Shown here: in pieces, positions 11,038 through 19,938 of the stretch
How the letters are laid out: the number at the start of each line of letters is the position of its first letter
Position numbering within the stretch: position 1 is the first letter of the stretch
Translations under genes and position numbers: made by a program
Notes under the pieces: generated by a model
Told to the model about the DNA's origin: nothing
What the model saw: only the letters and a program-made list of their open reading frames with translations
Database searches by the model: none
Source of the DNA: Dolomedes plantarius
Lineage: Eukaryota > Arthropoda > Arachnida > Araneae > Dolomedidae
DNA: 64,000 bases
NCBI GenBank assembly: GCA_907164885.2
Contig: OU015490.1
Span: 206,999,981 to 207,063,980, forward strand
Direction: 5' to 3'

Positions 11038-12536
11038 CAGAGGCTGTTCGCACATTTTTTAGACGATTTTGGTAAGCGGTAATAAAAAACCGTTTGCTGC
11101 AAAAGAAATAATTGCAATTGTACTATGTTTTTAAAAGTCAAAATTATCGTCTGCGGCTTGAAAGTTTTGTTTTTATTCAAAATGGCGTTTTTAACAAAGC
11201 AGTGGTTCGAAGGCTACATTTATGCTCTTTCCGAAGAGAAATATGCATACTCCGTTATCCAAAACCGATGTGAGAGTCATGGTTTTGTGATATCTAAAGC
11301 GTCGATAGGTAATATCGTCAACAAGAAAGGAAAAAAACGTCAAATTGGAGCCTCAAGTGGGACAAAAATTTCAAACAAGTATCCAAGGAAAAAACGGACA
11401 TCTTCGACTATTGCAAAGGTACGTTGTTTAATGTTAAAAGAAAATCCCCCTAGTCAAAGGACAGTTGCAAAATCATTAAAATGCTCGGTGTTCACTGTAA
11501 ACAAAATGATAAACGCTGATTTAAATCTTAAAAAAGCGAAAAAACGCAATGTGCATCGTCTTCTTCCAAATTATATCGCTGAACGCAGGACACGCTGCAG
11601 AATTCTATATGAGAAACACTTAAAAAAAATGGAGAAATGGAACACCAAAGAAAAATGGAAAACAATTGTCACAGTAGATGAATCATGGGTGTATTTAAAT
11701 GATTGCAACAAAAAAAAGAGCCATTTATTATCATAAAAGGGGAGAAAAAAATTAAAGTACATGGTTCAAATAATCGAAAGAAAGTTTTTCTAAGGGATTC
11801 ATGATTGTTGCTGGTTTTTCTTATAATGGCAAGTTAAAAATAAAGAGAGTGGAAAAAAAATGCCAAGATTAACTCCAAATACTATCAGGAACATATTTTA
11901 TCGCCAATTTTTCTGACTGAAATACCATTGCTTTACCCACAGTGCCATCAATCTGTGAGACTCCATCAGGACAAAGCTAGCAGTCACACATCAAAATTCA
12001 CTGTAAATTTCCTAAAGGAAATGGAACAAAAAACTGGTATCAAGGCCATACCCTTCACTGATATCCCTACTAAATCTCCCGATGTTTCACCTATGTATTT
12101 TTGTGCTTTCGGACTTTTAAAATCTGCATTATCCAAACGTCGTCCCAAAACCCTTACAGGACTCTGGAAAGCTGTTCAGGAGGAATGGGATAGAATACCT
12201 CTTCTGAGACTTCAAAAGACATTATTATCCTGGAAATTGCGGTGTGGTGTCTTATACTATGAACTCAAGGATTAGCAGCGGCCCAATAATTTCACTCCTT
12301 TCCTATACTCTGTTTCATTTGTTCCCCTCTGCTTATTACCTGAAAGTCTGCAATTGAGGGCGTGGCCCAGGAATTGCAGTTGCGACCCATTTCCTATGGT
12401 CCTATGGAAATTGCGGTGTCGAAAGATAGTTCAGAATAAGGGATGTCAAATAGAACATTTAAAACACAAGAATTTTATGTAATTTAGTTTTGTGAATACA
12501 ATATACATCGTGTAAAAAATGTGTGAACAGCCTCTG
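11038..12536 (+). mobile_element. Mariner-like element (DD41D spacing), complete with TIRs
   Basis: The left end CAGAGGCTGTTCGCACATTT (11038 on) is the inverse of the right end AAAAATGTGTGAACAGCCTC (to 12536), giving TIRs of about 26 bases with one mismatch in the readable core. TA flanks both ends (11036-11037 and 12537-12538). Length is about 1.5 kb, normal for an autonomous element. It interrupts the LINE fragment on its left. Confidence 0.9.
11182..12275 (+). pseudogene. Mariner-like transposase, DD41D type, broken
   Basis: The first part is open to 11736: MAFLTKQWFEGYIYALSEE, a helix-turn-helix (PSQRTVAKSLKCSVFTVNKM) and the first catalytic site VTVDESWVYL. The ATG at 11182 is preferred to 11125 because MAFLTK starts the protein-like part. 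After a frame change just past WVYLND, fragments continue; 11928-12275 carries RLHQDKASSHTSKF with the second aspartate and KSPDVSPMYFCAFGLLK. I count 41 residues from that aspartate to the Y in SPMYF, where DD41D families have D. The third catalytic residue is therefore lost, in addition to frameshifts. The protein was probably about 340-360 residues. Confidence 0.8.
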
Positions 12537-12684
12537 TATTAGGTCCTAAGAGTATACAAGGTACCAAATGAATCACTATTTTTTAAAAATATTCATGCGC
12601 GTGCAGGTGTTATATGTTTGTCGCAACATCATAGAGGATTTATTTACTGTCATGTCGTTATAATGGAGTTTTGAGGAAGAGACA

Positions 12685-13199
12685 AAGCGCTTATGGGGTA
12701 TATTGGCCGAAGTTTCAACGGATGAGGAGTCTTTAGCTGAAGAATCTGAAGAAATAGATGCCAATGAACAATGTAGTGACCATCAATCGTCATCTGAATA
12801 AGAAACTAATTCCAGTGATGAAGACGATTCCCCCCAAGAAGATTTCACTCGTAAAGATGGACTCACAAAATGCAATAAGCAAATATCCCGACAAAACGTA
12901 AGAGCCCCATCTTGCAATATTAACACCAAGCTTCCAGGAAATGATCGTATAGCCAAAAATGTGTCTTCTCCACAAGATTCTTCGCAGATTTTAGTTGATG
13001 ATGCAATTTTGCGCAACGTTGTAAATTGCACGAGTATCTATTCTGATAGCATAGCCAGTAATTTTCAAAGAGATCGCGATCCTAAAAAAAAACTACTTTG
13101 GCTGAAATCAAAGATAGAAAATCAAAAACCATTTGTGCCATATGTGAAAAAAATGCCTGCAACGGACATGCTTTTACTGTATGTAAATTATGCTATTAA
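12685..13199 (+). pseudogene. piggyBac-like transposase with the catalytic core deleted
   Basis: The N-terminal acidic region (STDEESLAEESEEIDANEQ, a stop, then NSSDEDD) leads into the conserved piggyBac entry region (FTRKDG, then LPGNDRIAKN, then IVNCT-like VVNCTSIYSDS and RDRDPKKK). About twenty codons later the text jumps to the C-terminal cysteine-rich domain: in the +1 frame 13126-13199 reads TICAICEKNACNGHAFTVC, KLCY and stop (C-x2-C-x4-C-x2-H pattern). The DDE catalytic core is missing between them. Known piggyBac transposases use this C-terminal domain for end binding. One stop and one frame change remain. Confidence 0.75.
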
Positions 13200-13323
13200 A
13201 TGAGAAGTCAATATTTTTTTCTGAAATTTTTGTCTAAAATATTATTATTTCTATTCATTTTCATTTTTAATGTTTAAAACCTAATTAAAATCCATTTTTA
13301 ATGATAAAAAATGCAAAATTTAT

Positions 13324-13391
13324 TGACCGGGCGTCTTCGACTCAACGCGCGTCCTCGCGTCAGTGTTGTCTGCGCGCGTTCTGGACGGTTA
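13324..13391 (+). repeat. CpG-rich 3' terminal region of the piggyBac-like remnant
   Basis: A sharp GC island in AT-rich DNA contains repeated GCGCG strings (ACGCGCGTCC, CGCGTCAG, GCGCGCGTTC) and stops at TTAA. Confidence 0.5.
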
Positions 13392-13984
13392 ATGTAGGAC
13401 TGTAACCTAGTATGAAAGACTGTAAATGAAAATATAATTCTCAGCCCAGATTAGATTGAGAGGAATATAATTTGGATTGAAAATTAAATGAATTAAATGA
13501 GGTACTTGTACGATAAAAGTATGCTATCGTAAAAGAATATTTGTTTTCTAATTTCTGATGAAGTTTATAACACTTTAATTTAAAGTCCAAACTTTCTGAT
13601 CTCATTGAAGTGAATTCCCTGAGAACTCGTATCAAAATTTCAGTATTTATAATTTTTGAATACAATAATGTTATAACATATTAAATCCTCCATTATTCAT
13701 TATTTCTAATACACATTGCTATAAAATTTTCGGAATGTTTGGAAATGTATTGGAAAATTCATCATTCCAATTTATTGCAATACTTTTTTATCGTTCTCAT
13801 TCACTGACGCTCGGTAAACCTTCATTTTACAGTATGAAAACATCAATGTCATATATCTACGCTTCTGGCAAAAACTGCATTAATTATCTTCCACTACATT
13901 ACCTCTTTACGATTCTGTTACGTTTTCTAACACTTCGCAAAATATTACGAAAAATATTAAGTCGTCATCGATAGTTCTTCAGTT
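13392..13984. other. AT-rich non-coding stretch
   Basis: I see only short chance frames (13441-13665 minus, 13735-13974 plus) with no recognisable motif. Confidence 0.4.
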
Positions 13985-13989
13985 TATTG

Positions 13990-14290
13990 TTTGCCTACTT
14001 GACGGAGCTGCCACGCAGTGGACTTGGGTTCAAATCCCGAATAAGGCTTGGTTGCATCCGTGTCGTCCTCCTCATAGGGGACAATGCACGATCACCTATA
14101 TGGTGCTTCCATAAAAGAAGAATTAATCCCATTTAGTCGCCAGTAAAATAGCGGTGAATAACAAAAGGAATATGTCAAACGACAAGTGCCTCCGCATAAG
14201 ACTAATGAAAAAAAGTCTACTTGATGGCTATGCTTTGCTAGAGAGCCCTTCAGTCGAGTCCAAACCAATGTCAAGCTGGCGAGTACAATC
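13990..14290 (+). mobile_element. tRNA-derived SINE-like unit
   Basis: The head contains GAGCTGCCACGCAGTGGACT and a good B box GGGTTCAAATCCCG at 14027-14040, as in tRNA genes. A non-tRNA body with moderate GC content follows to about 14290. No folded tRNA with an intact acceptor stem is evident, so a SINE head fits better than a functional tRNA gene. Confidence 0.5.
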
Positions 14291-15099
14291 ACAAATGCTG
14301 GAAAATATCATCTGAACAACTCTTGCTAAGACTACTGTCATAGCAAGTGCTGTAAACAAAATGTCAAATCTACGATATGAACACATTACCTTTTTCTGAA
14401 AGTGAAATCCATAGAAAAATACGGGTAAATAAAATTTAGACTTTGGTTAAAAAACTCTGACTGAACATCTTTAAACGATATTAATAAAAATAAAATTGAA
14501 ATTTAGTGGTTTACTGAACCTCTAAGCAATCTAGCTGGACGGATTAAATAATACATCGATATCTTATGAACAGTGTGTAAGGTGTACCTAAGAATCGATT
14601 TACAATAATCGATCTTTATAGTCGCATAAATCCAAAGAAGCCACAAAGTTATGCTAAAATCAGCATACTCTGTTACTATAAATACCCAGGAGGCAGGTTG
14701 CGCAGAGAGTCTGGTTTGTTTGTCTGGTTTGTTTACACAGAGAGTCTGGTTATGCGAGTTACCGCTTGTGGCGATTAGCTAGTTTGCTTCAAACTTACGC
14801 GAGTGCTTACCAATCCGGTAGACGAAGGTTATTTGTGGTAGTAGGAATAAGTTTTCTGAGTAGTATCGCTGGTTTGACTTTAGAGTATTTTCTGAGTATT
14901 TTTGAAATAACATTCCCTCTATAGTGTTTATACTTTTGAGTATTTCGAACTGTATTTCCTTGAACAATGTTTATACATGTTGTGCCAGTAGTACGCAGTA
15001 TTGTTTTGAAACGCAAGTATATGTGCCAAGTAAATAATAAACTTTGTTATATATCTATTAAGTGTCGTTTAAACTTCATTAGAGGGTCACTTCAATGTA

Positions 15100-16506
15100 C
15101 ACTGCTGGCCACTGTAAATGCAACACCCTGAAGGAAACATGCAAATAACATGAAATTTACAACATGCATTAGCGGAGGTGAGATATACAAATGATTAGAA
15201 TTTCAGCGCAGACGAACATCACGCGCACCTGTGTCGCCACTTCAAAGCGCTATTTAAGGCTTGGAGATTTCGACGATTTCAAGTTCGGCAATTGTGTTTT
15301 TCTTGTGGTTTTTTCAAAAAAACGATCAACTATGCCTCGTTGAAAACATCGATCATCTTTTGATCAAGTATCCGAGTTCGACAGAGGAAGGATAGTGGCC
15401 TACCGAGATTGTGGATTATCTTTCAGGGAAAGCGATAGTCGTGTTGGACGAAACCAAACAACTGTAATGCGGATAAGTGATCGTTGGATGCAGGAGGGTA
15501 CGACGGACCGGCGTGTTCGATCGCATCCACCTCAGCAGACCACTTCACGTGATGACAGGCAAATTGTGCGCATGGCAGTGACGGATCGCTCAGTCACATC
15601 ACGAACCATAGCACAACACACAGTCTGTAACGCATCATCCAGTGTCTGCACGTACCATTCGACGCCGTTTACAGCAGAGTGGTCTGTCCGAAAGACGTCC
15701 ATTGCTTTGTCTACCCTTGACGCAGAACCACAGACGTCTCCGCCGCCAATGGTGCGATGACAGAAAGATGTGGACGGCAGAATGGAATGAAATTGTCTTT
15801 ACTGACGAGTCACGCTTCTGTCTGCAACACCACGATGGTCGCATTCGAGTCTGGAGACACCGTGAAGAGAGGATGCTGAACAGCTGCGTTATGCACCGCC
15901 ACACTGGTCCTGCACCGGGTATTATGGTATGGGGCGGTATTGGATATCACTCTCGCACACCTCTAGTACGCATTGCGGGTACTTTAAACAGCCAGAGCTA
16001 CATCTCCGAGGTGTTGGAGCCAGTTGTCCTTCCTTACCTTCAGGGCTTGCCCACAGCCATATTTTAACAGGATAATGCGGGACCACACGTGGCACGCATT
16101 GTCCAACGGTTCTTCGTCAATCGCCAGATTGAATTGCTTCCCTGGCAGCCTCGCTCTCCAGATCTTTCGCCGATAGAAAACATGTGGTCCATGGTTGCTC
16201 TACGATTGACCCAGATTCCATCCCCAGCTGCCACAGCAGATCAAGTTTGGCAACGTGTGGACGCTGCTTGGTTTGCTGTACCCCAAGAACTCATCCAAAG
16301 TCTCTTTGAATCAATGCCGAGGCGTGTGGCAGCGGTGATCTCCAACAATGGCGGCTACTCTGGCTACTGATTTTGGCAGGAACCACACTTCACAGAAGTC
16401 TATAAATTTAATCATTTGATACTTGGTCAGCATGTTATCTACAAAATAAATTTTGTTGTGATATCTCTTGTCTTTCTTGGTGTTGCAATTTGGGTGGCCA
16501 GCAGTC
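15100..16506 (+). mobile_element. Tc1-like transposon, full length with TIRs
   Basis: The left end CACTGCTGGCCACTGTAAAT and the right end, read in reverse GACTGCTGGCCACCCAAATT, are TIRs of about 30 bases, continuing into GCAACACC. TA flanks both ends (15098-15099, 16507-16508). The length of 1407 bp is normal for an autonomous Tc1. It is a different family from the element at 57079-58504. Confidence 0.92.
15332..16370 (+). pseudogene. Tc1-like transposase (DD34E), broken in three places
   Basis: Starting at the ATG at 15332, the frame shows a helix-turn-helix (FDQVSEFDRGRIVAYRDCGL), a second DNA-binding region (SARTIRRRLQQSGLSERRP), the first catalytic aspartate in IVFTDESRF, MVWGGIGYHS, the second in QDNAGPHVA and the glutamate in SPDLSPIENMW. 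I count 34 residues between the second D and the E. It ends MPRRVAAVISNNGGYSGY. Breaks are a TGA at codon 5, one frame change near 15630-15645 and a TAA at 16065-16067 directly before QDNAG. All catalytic residues are still present. Confidence 0.88.
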
Positions 16507-16547
16507 TACTTATACCCTAGGTAGGGTAGAAGTCGAACTTCTCTATA

Positions 16548-17159
16548 ATTTTTTGGCATTACCTGTATGTTATATTGATATAGCGAATTTTCAATACTTT
16601 CATATGACCTGACAAGACAATCATCGATTTTATTCATATTTTTTAGGAAATAGCTTATTAATGTAGTCATTTCTGTTTTCAGTTAGTTCAGGATTCTGTT
16701 AAATAACTCTAATTGCAAAGTGAGTAAAATTTTACATTTCAGAGCCTGTTGCATACACAAGACTAAATGCGGGCATTATCGATATTAACTATACCTAAAC
16801 AACTTCAGTCATTTCTTTATTCCTAAATATGTATGCCTTATTGATTTTTTCCAAAATATTATAATTATGAAAACATGCAATAATTTTACAAACAAATGCT
16901 TAGCTCTGACGACTAAATTATTCAGGTGAATTCACAAGATGTGTAGGGAAAATAAATTACAGTATCTCTTTTTGAAAGTTATTAATTGAGATCTCTAATT
17001 ATATTTAAAATTATAGATGTGAAAATATACACGTATGAATTGAGAATTAATTTCAGCTTTCGACTGCTTTGTTTAACAGTTATTATTGCTTATTATTGTG
17101 CATCAGATTGTATGTAATAATTCTTTAGATTTCAAATGAGTAAAATGAGGAATTCTACT
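16548..17159. other. AT-rich non-coding stretch
   Basis: No gene or TE end is recognised. The sequence just after the LTR (TTTTTTGGCATTACC) might be a decayed primer-binding region, but this is weak. Confidence 0.35.
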
Positions 17160-17400
17160 GATAGGGCTGTAATTAAATTTCACTGAAAAAAGGTTTCTTG
17201 TTGTTCCTAATGCCCCCTGGCCGGAAGTATCAGACAAGGTCCATCGGTTTATAACAGCACCAAGAGGGTCGGAGTCCATCTTGCCTAGGTGCCACCACAC
17301 TGCTGACCAAACACTACCAGGGGCGACATCTGGTGGGATCGTACATTCCCTAACCACTAACCTGACAGAAGGACTTTCCTGTTTACGGATTTAAACCTTC
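17160..17400 (-). mobile_element. SINE-like unit, second copy
   Basis: The minus strand reads GTTAGTGGTTAGGGAATGTA and then CCAGATGTCGCCCCTGGTAG, similar to the body of the unit at 3528-3790. GC content is well above the surroundings. Confidence 0.35.
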
Positions 17401-17424
17401 AGCCCGAACATCTGTCTCTCATGC

Positions 17425-18030
17425 AGCTATGGTTTCTTTATTCAACATTGGGTACCCCAGCCTTCAACTCAGAGTCTACATATGCTTCAGTCAATATCTT
17501 GTCTACAGTTTGGAAGGGCGATTCGTGACGCCAGTTTTCTATGGTTCAAGTACGTGCCAATTTTCTAGAACATTGTCTGTCTACTATATAGATAATCCCA
17601 CTAAAGTATGTTTAAATATCTGACTGTCAGACAGATATTCTTCATACATTTTGTATAAAATGTACAGTAAGGCTGAAAATCTTTCAAAATTTGAGTTTTT
17701 GAAGATTGTGGGAACGACCTCAGGTAATAGGTAAGATAAAACAGGACTAAACACAGTTCTATGTTATCTGATTTGAAATGAAGTCTGTGTAAGACTTTTT
17801 CTTAAACGCCTCTACAAAACGAACCGTAATATAACCCTTGATAATTGGTTCTATTCAATAGAAGCTGGTCAAGAATTAAAGAGAAATGGTTTGACGATTG
17901 TGGCTACCATTAAATGTAATAAACCAAAAATACCCTCTGAATTTCTAGTTAGGAATATCTAGGAAAGAGATATTCCATCTATATCTGCCTCCCAAGCAGA
18001 TGTTCCCACTAAGTGGGAAAATAATCATGC
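17425..18030 (+). pseudogene. piggyBac-type transposase core fragment and linked repeat
   Basis: At 17843-17960 one frame reads NNWFYSIEAGQELKRNGLTI, VATIKCNKPKIPSEFLVRN and a stop. This is the characteristic piggyBac stretch in which DNWFTS leads to GTLRKNKREIP and includes the third catalytic aspartate region; here the D of DNWF is N. The block 17425-17560 upstream matches 4165-4320 in reverse, so the pair forms one repeat family with the fragment at 3955-4320. No TTAA ends are visible. Confidence 0.6.
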
Positions 18031-18349
18031 AACTGCCAAAGGATTAACGTGTCCATATCCGGCATAGATACTAAGGTGTTTAACGGCGCTTGCCGGTCAA
18101 ATTCAGTACCAAGAACCGACGCATTACCGATAGGCTACATTCGACCAGTAAAAAGGTTTAAATTCCTGCATTTGATGATTAATATACATTGCTAATCCAA
18201 TCCCCAAGTTGAATGTTGCATGTGGATAAGAATTTTAGTCAATATCTATATCAACAATATTTTTTTAAAAACAGTATCAGTACTAAAGTCATTTGCTCCA
18301 ATCTCTTAAAAACCTCGTGCTTCGATAACATTGGACTATTCTCAATAAT
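18031..18349. other. Unassigned sequence before the LINE
   Basis: Nothing recognisable; moderately AT-rich. Confidence 0.35.
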
Positions 18350-18364
18350 CCCTACATATTGAGC
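18350..18364. repeat. 15-bp target-site duplication, left
   Basis: CCCTACATATTGAGC occurs here and again at 19924-19938, bracketing the LINE. Confidence 0.9.
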
Positions 18365-18371
18365 GGTGAGC

Positions 18372-18426
18372 CTTCTTTACCATCTATTCGCAAGCAATTG
18401 TCGCTTGCGAATAGATGGTAAAGAAG
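18372..18426. repeat. Perfect 24-bp inverted repeat with 7-base loop
   Basis: Arms are 18372-18395 and 18403-18426; the loop is AATTGTC. The left arm is in the sense direction of the LINE (encoding SLPSIRKQ) and the right arm is its exact reverse complement, after which the LINE resumes. It could fold into a stable hairpin in RNA, but its position suggests a copying accident. Confidence 0.95.
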
Positions 18427-18577
18427 CGAGAGTCGTGTATCCTCTCGCAACCTAATCACCCACTCCATTCTGCTCTACTTGACAGTCGGAATGACCAATT
18501 TTACCAAAATCGGCCATCCTGTATACCACCGTTTGGACTTCGTATGAGAACGTTCCTTTCTTCGTCGTCTCTGTGAT

Positions 18578-19525
18578 GTGGGTGCTATGCTGCAACCGAC
18601 TTCACCTTTTCCACCTTGGCGTAATCACAAGATTTCGTACTTGCGGCCCTTCCAGGGTTTTGAAAAGTCAAGTACGGATCCAGTCGTGTATCGTCAGCTT
18701 TTTGCGTCACACCTCGCTAGTTACACTAACTATGTTGGAGTTTATACCGACCGCTCAAAAACAGAAGACCACGTTGGCTGTGCCTACGTTTGTGGCAGAG
18801 ATGTTAGGAGCTACATACTTCCCGACAGTCTTTCTGTTTTTTCAGCAGAGTTTATCGCTGTACACGAGGCATTGAAGTTTATCTTCCGTCAGAGAAGTAG
18901 GCATTTCATCGTATATACAGATTACATCAGCTTTTTAGAGACTTCGGAGAATGGTGGTGTGTCCCACTCCCATTCCCTTTTATCTCCGGTGGTGAATCTG
19001 CATCGTCGCCTCTGTCGTCGTGGTTTCAGTGTTTTGTTCTGCTGGGTGCCGGGTCATGTCGGCATAACGGGTAATGATCAAGCAGATTCTGCTGCTATAG
19101 GTGCCGTGTGTCGTATGGTTCAGCCTATTCCTGTCACTGATTTGAAGTCCGCTGTCAAAAAGTTAGTTTCGCATGAGTGGCAAAGTGAGTGGAACATTGA
19201 CGCGAAAAATAAGCTAAGACAGATTAAGTCAAATGTTCATGCTTGGCCATCTGCTTCATCGCGCCGTGCAGACGTTATACTAACACTTGTAAGAATTGGA
19301 CATTATCTGTTGACACATCGCGACTTGTTGAGGGGAGAGAATGGTCCTCTCTGTGAGCACTGCTCCTCACCTCTTACAGTGTCTCACATCTTGAAGTCTT
19401 GCCCCAGTTTGCTTTCCCACTACACAACGTTTTTTGGTTGCGTCTCGCCCAATCTGTGTGATCTGTTGGGGGAGCCCCCCCCCATCCATCACTGTTTCCC
19501 TATCTATATGCTACTGGTATTATAA
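18578..19525 (+). CDS. LINE polyprotein C-terminus: RNase H and zinc-knuckle tail
   Basis: This is an open 315-residue frame. RNase H motifs follow in order: VYTDRSKTEDHVGCAYV (first D), SVFSAEFIAVHEAL (E), FIVYTDYISFLE (second D; the usual following S is Y), and FCWVPGHVGITGNDQADSAA (final D). All four acidic positions expected of RNase H are present. A C-terminal cysteine/histidine tail CEHCSSPLTVSHILKSCP follows. The ATG at 18578 is not a natural start: this is the end of a longer ORF2 whose upstream frame is disrupted. The reverse transcriptase is lost by 5' truncation, so it cannot mobilise itself. Confidence 0.85.
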   Translation: MGAMLQPTSPFPPWRNHKISYLRPFQGFEKSSTDPVVYRQLFASHLASYTNYVGVYTDRSKTEDHVGCAYVCGRDVRSYILPDSLSVFSAEFIAVHEALKFIFRQRSRHFIVYTDYISFLETSENGGVSHSHSLLSPVVNLHRRLCRRGFSVLFCWVPGHVGITGNDQADSAAIGAVCRMVQPIPVTDLKSAVKKLVSHEWQSEWNIDAKNKLRQIKSNVHAWPSASSRRADVILTLVRIGHYLLTHRDLLRGENGPLCEHCSSPLTVSHILKSCPSLLSHYTTFFGCVSPNLCDLLGEPPPIHHCFPIYMLLVL

Positions 19526-19923
19526 AGAATATTTTCTTTTCTGGTTGATATTAGTGTGACACTTTTACTTCTATACATCACCGTTTATATCATTATATCT
19601 GGATATTATTTTTATTTTTTTTTAATTTTCATATCTATTAATGACTTTCTATATCATTGGTTTTATAATCTTTACATGTCATCGGTTTTATCACTTGTAT
19701 ATACCATCTCTCCTTTCATATTTTATTTTATTGTGTTTATGCATAATTTTATTGCCGTCATAAATGAATTTCTTGTGGTTTACATATCCCATGGTGTTGG
19801 TAACCAATCTCTTATTTCTACTGTTGGTACGCGTATTGTATATACTGTTTTTTGGCTCTAATCTTGTGTTTGGCGCTTCATGTCCTATTTTGGACCTTGT
19901 GCCATAAAAATCCAATCAACTAA

Positions 19924-19938
19924 CCCTACATATTGAGC
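19924..19938. repeat. 15-bp target-site duplication, right
   Basis: Identical to 18350-18364. Confidence 0.9.

Larger units (their letters stand above)
12537..13391 (+). mobile_element. piggyBac-like element remnant, 3' end preserved
   Basis: A plus-strand coding trace (12685-13199) is followed by an AT-rich tail and a CpG-rich end ending TTCTGGACGG at a TTAA (13388-13391), the piggyBac target site. The left end is not identified; the mariner boundary at 12536 is the outer limit I can give. Confidence 0.6.
14576..16547 (+). mobile_element. LTR (probably solo), interrupted by a Tc1 element
   Basis: The two flanks 14576-15099 and 16507-16547 together resemble the 433-bp LTRs at 36480 and 39547: both start TGTAAGG, contain ATCGATTTACAATAATCGAT-like text, TATAAATACC near 14680, GTAGTACGCA near 14991, AATAAACTTT near 15041, and end GGGTAGAAG then CTTCTCTATA. 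The Tc1 at 15100-16506 sits about 40 bases before the LTR's 3' end. No internal retrotransposon region or matching second LTR is seen, and I could not identify a target-site duplication. Confidence 0.7.
18365..19923 (+). mobile_element. 5'-truncated non-LTR retrotransposon with target-site duplications
   Basis: The insertion carries only the 3' part of a LINE (RNase H and downstream) and is flanked by perfect 15-bp direct repeats, the normal outcome of target-primed reverse transcription. The 3' end reads AAAAATCCAATCAACTAA, ending in TAA like I-type elements. Its first 65 bases hold a perfect fold-back. The perfect duplications and mostly open reading frame indicate a fairly recent insertion. 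Confidence 0.9.

Noticed and set aside
14027..14040. A functional tRNA gene, suggested by a good B box
   Set aside because: I could not find a matching acceptor stem or normal anticodon arm; a SINE head explains it better.
18578..19525. A host RNase H gene
   Set aside because: The C-terminal cysteine tail, the 15-bp duplications and the 5' truncation show it is a LINE piece.
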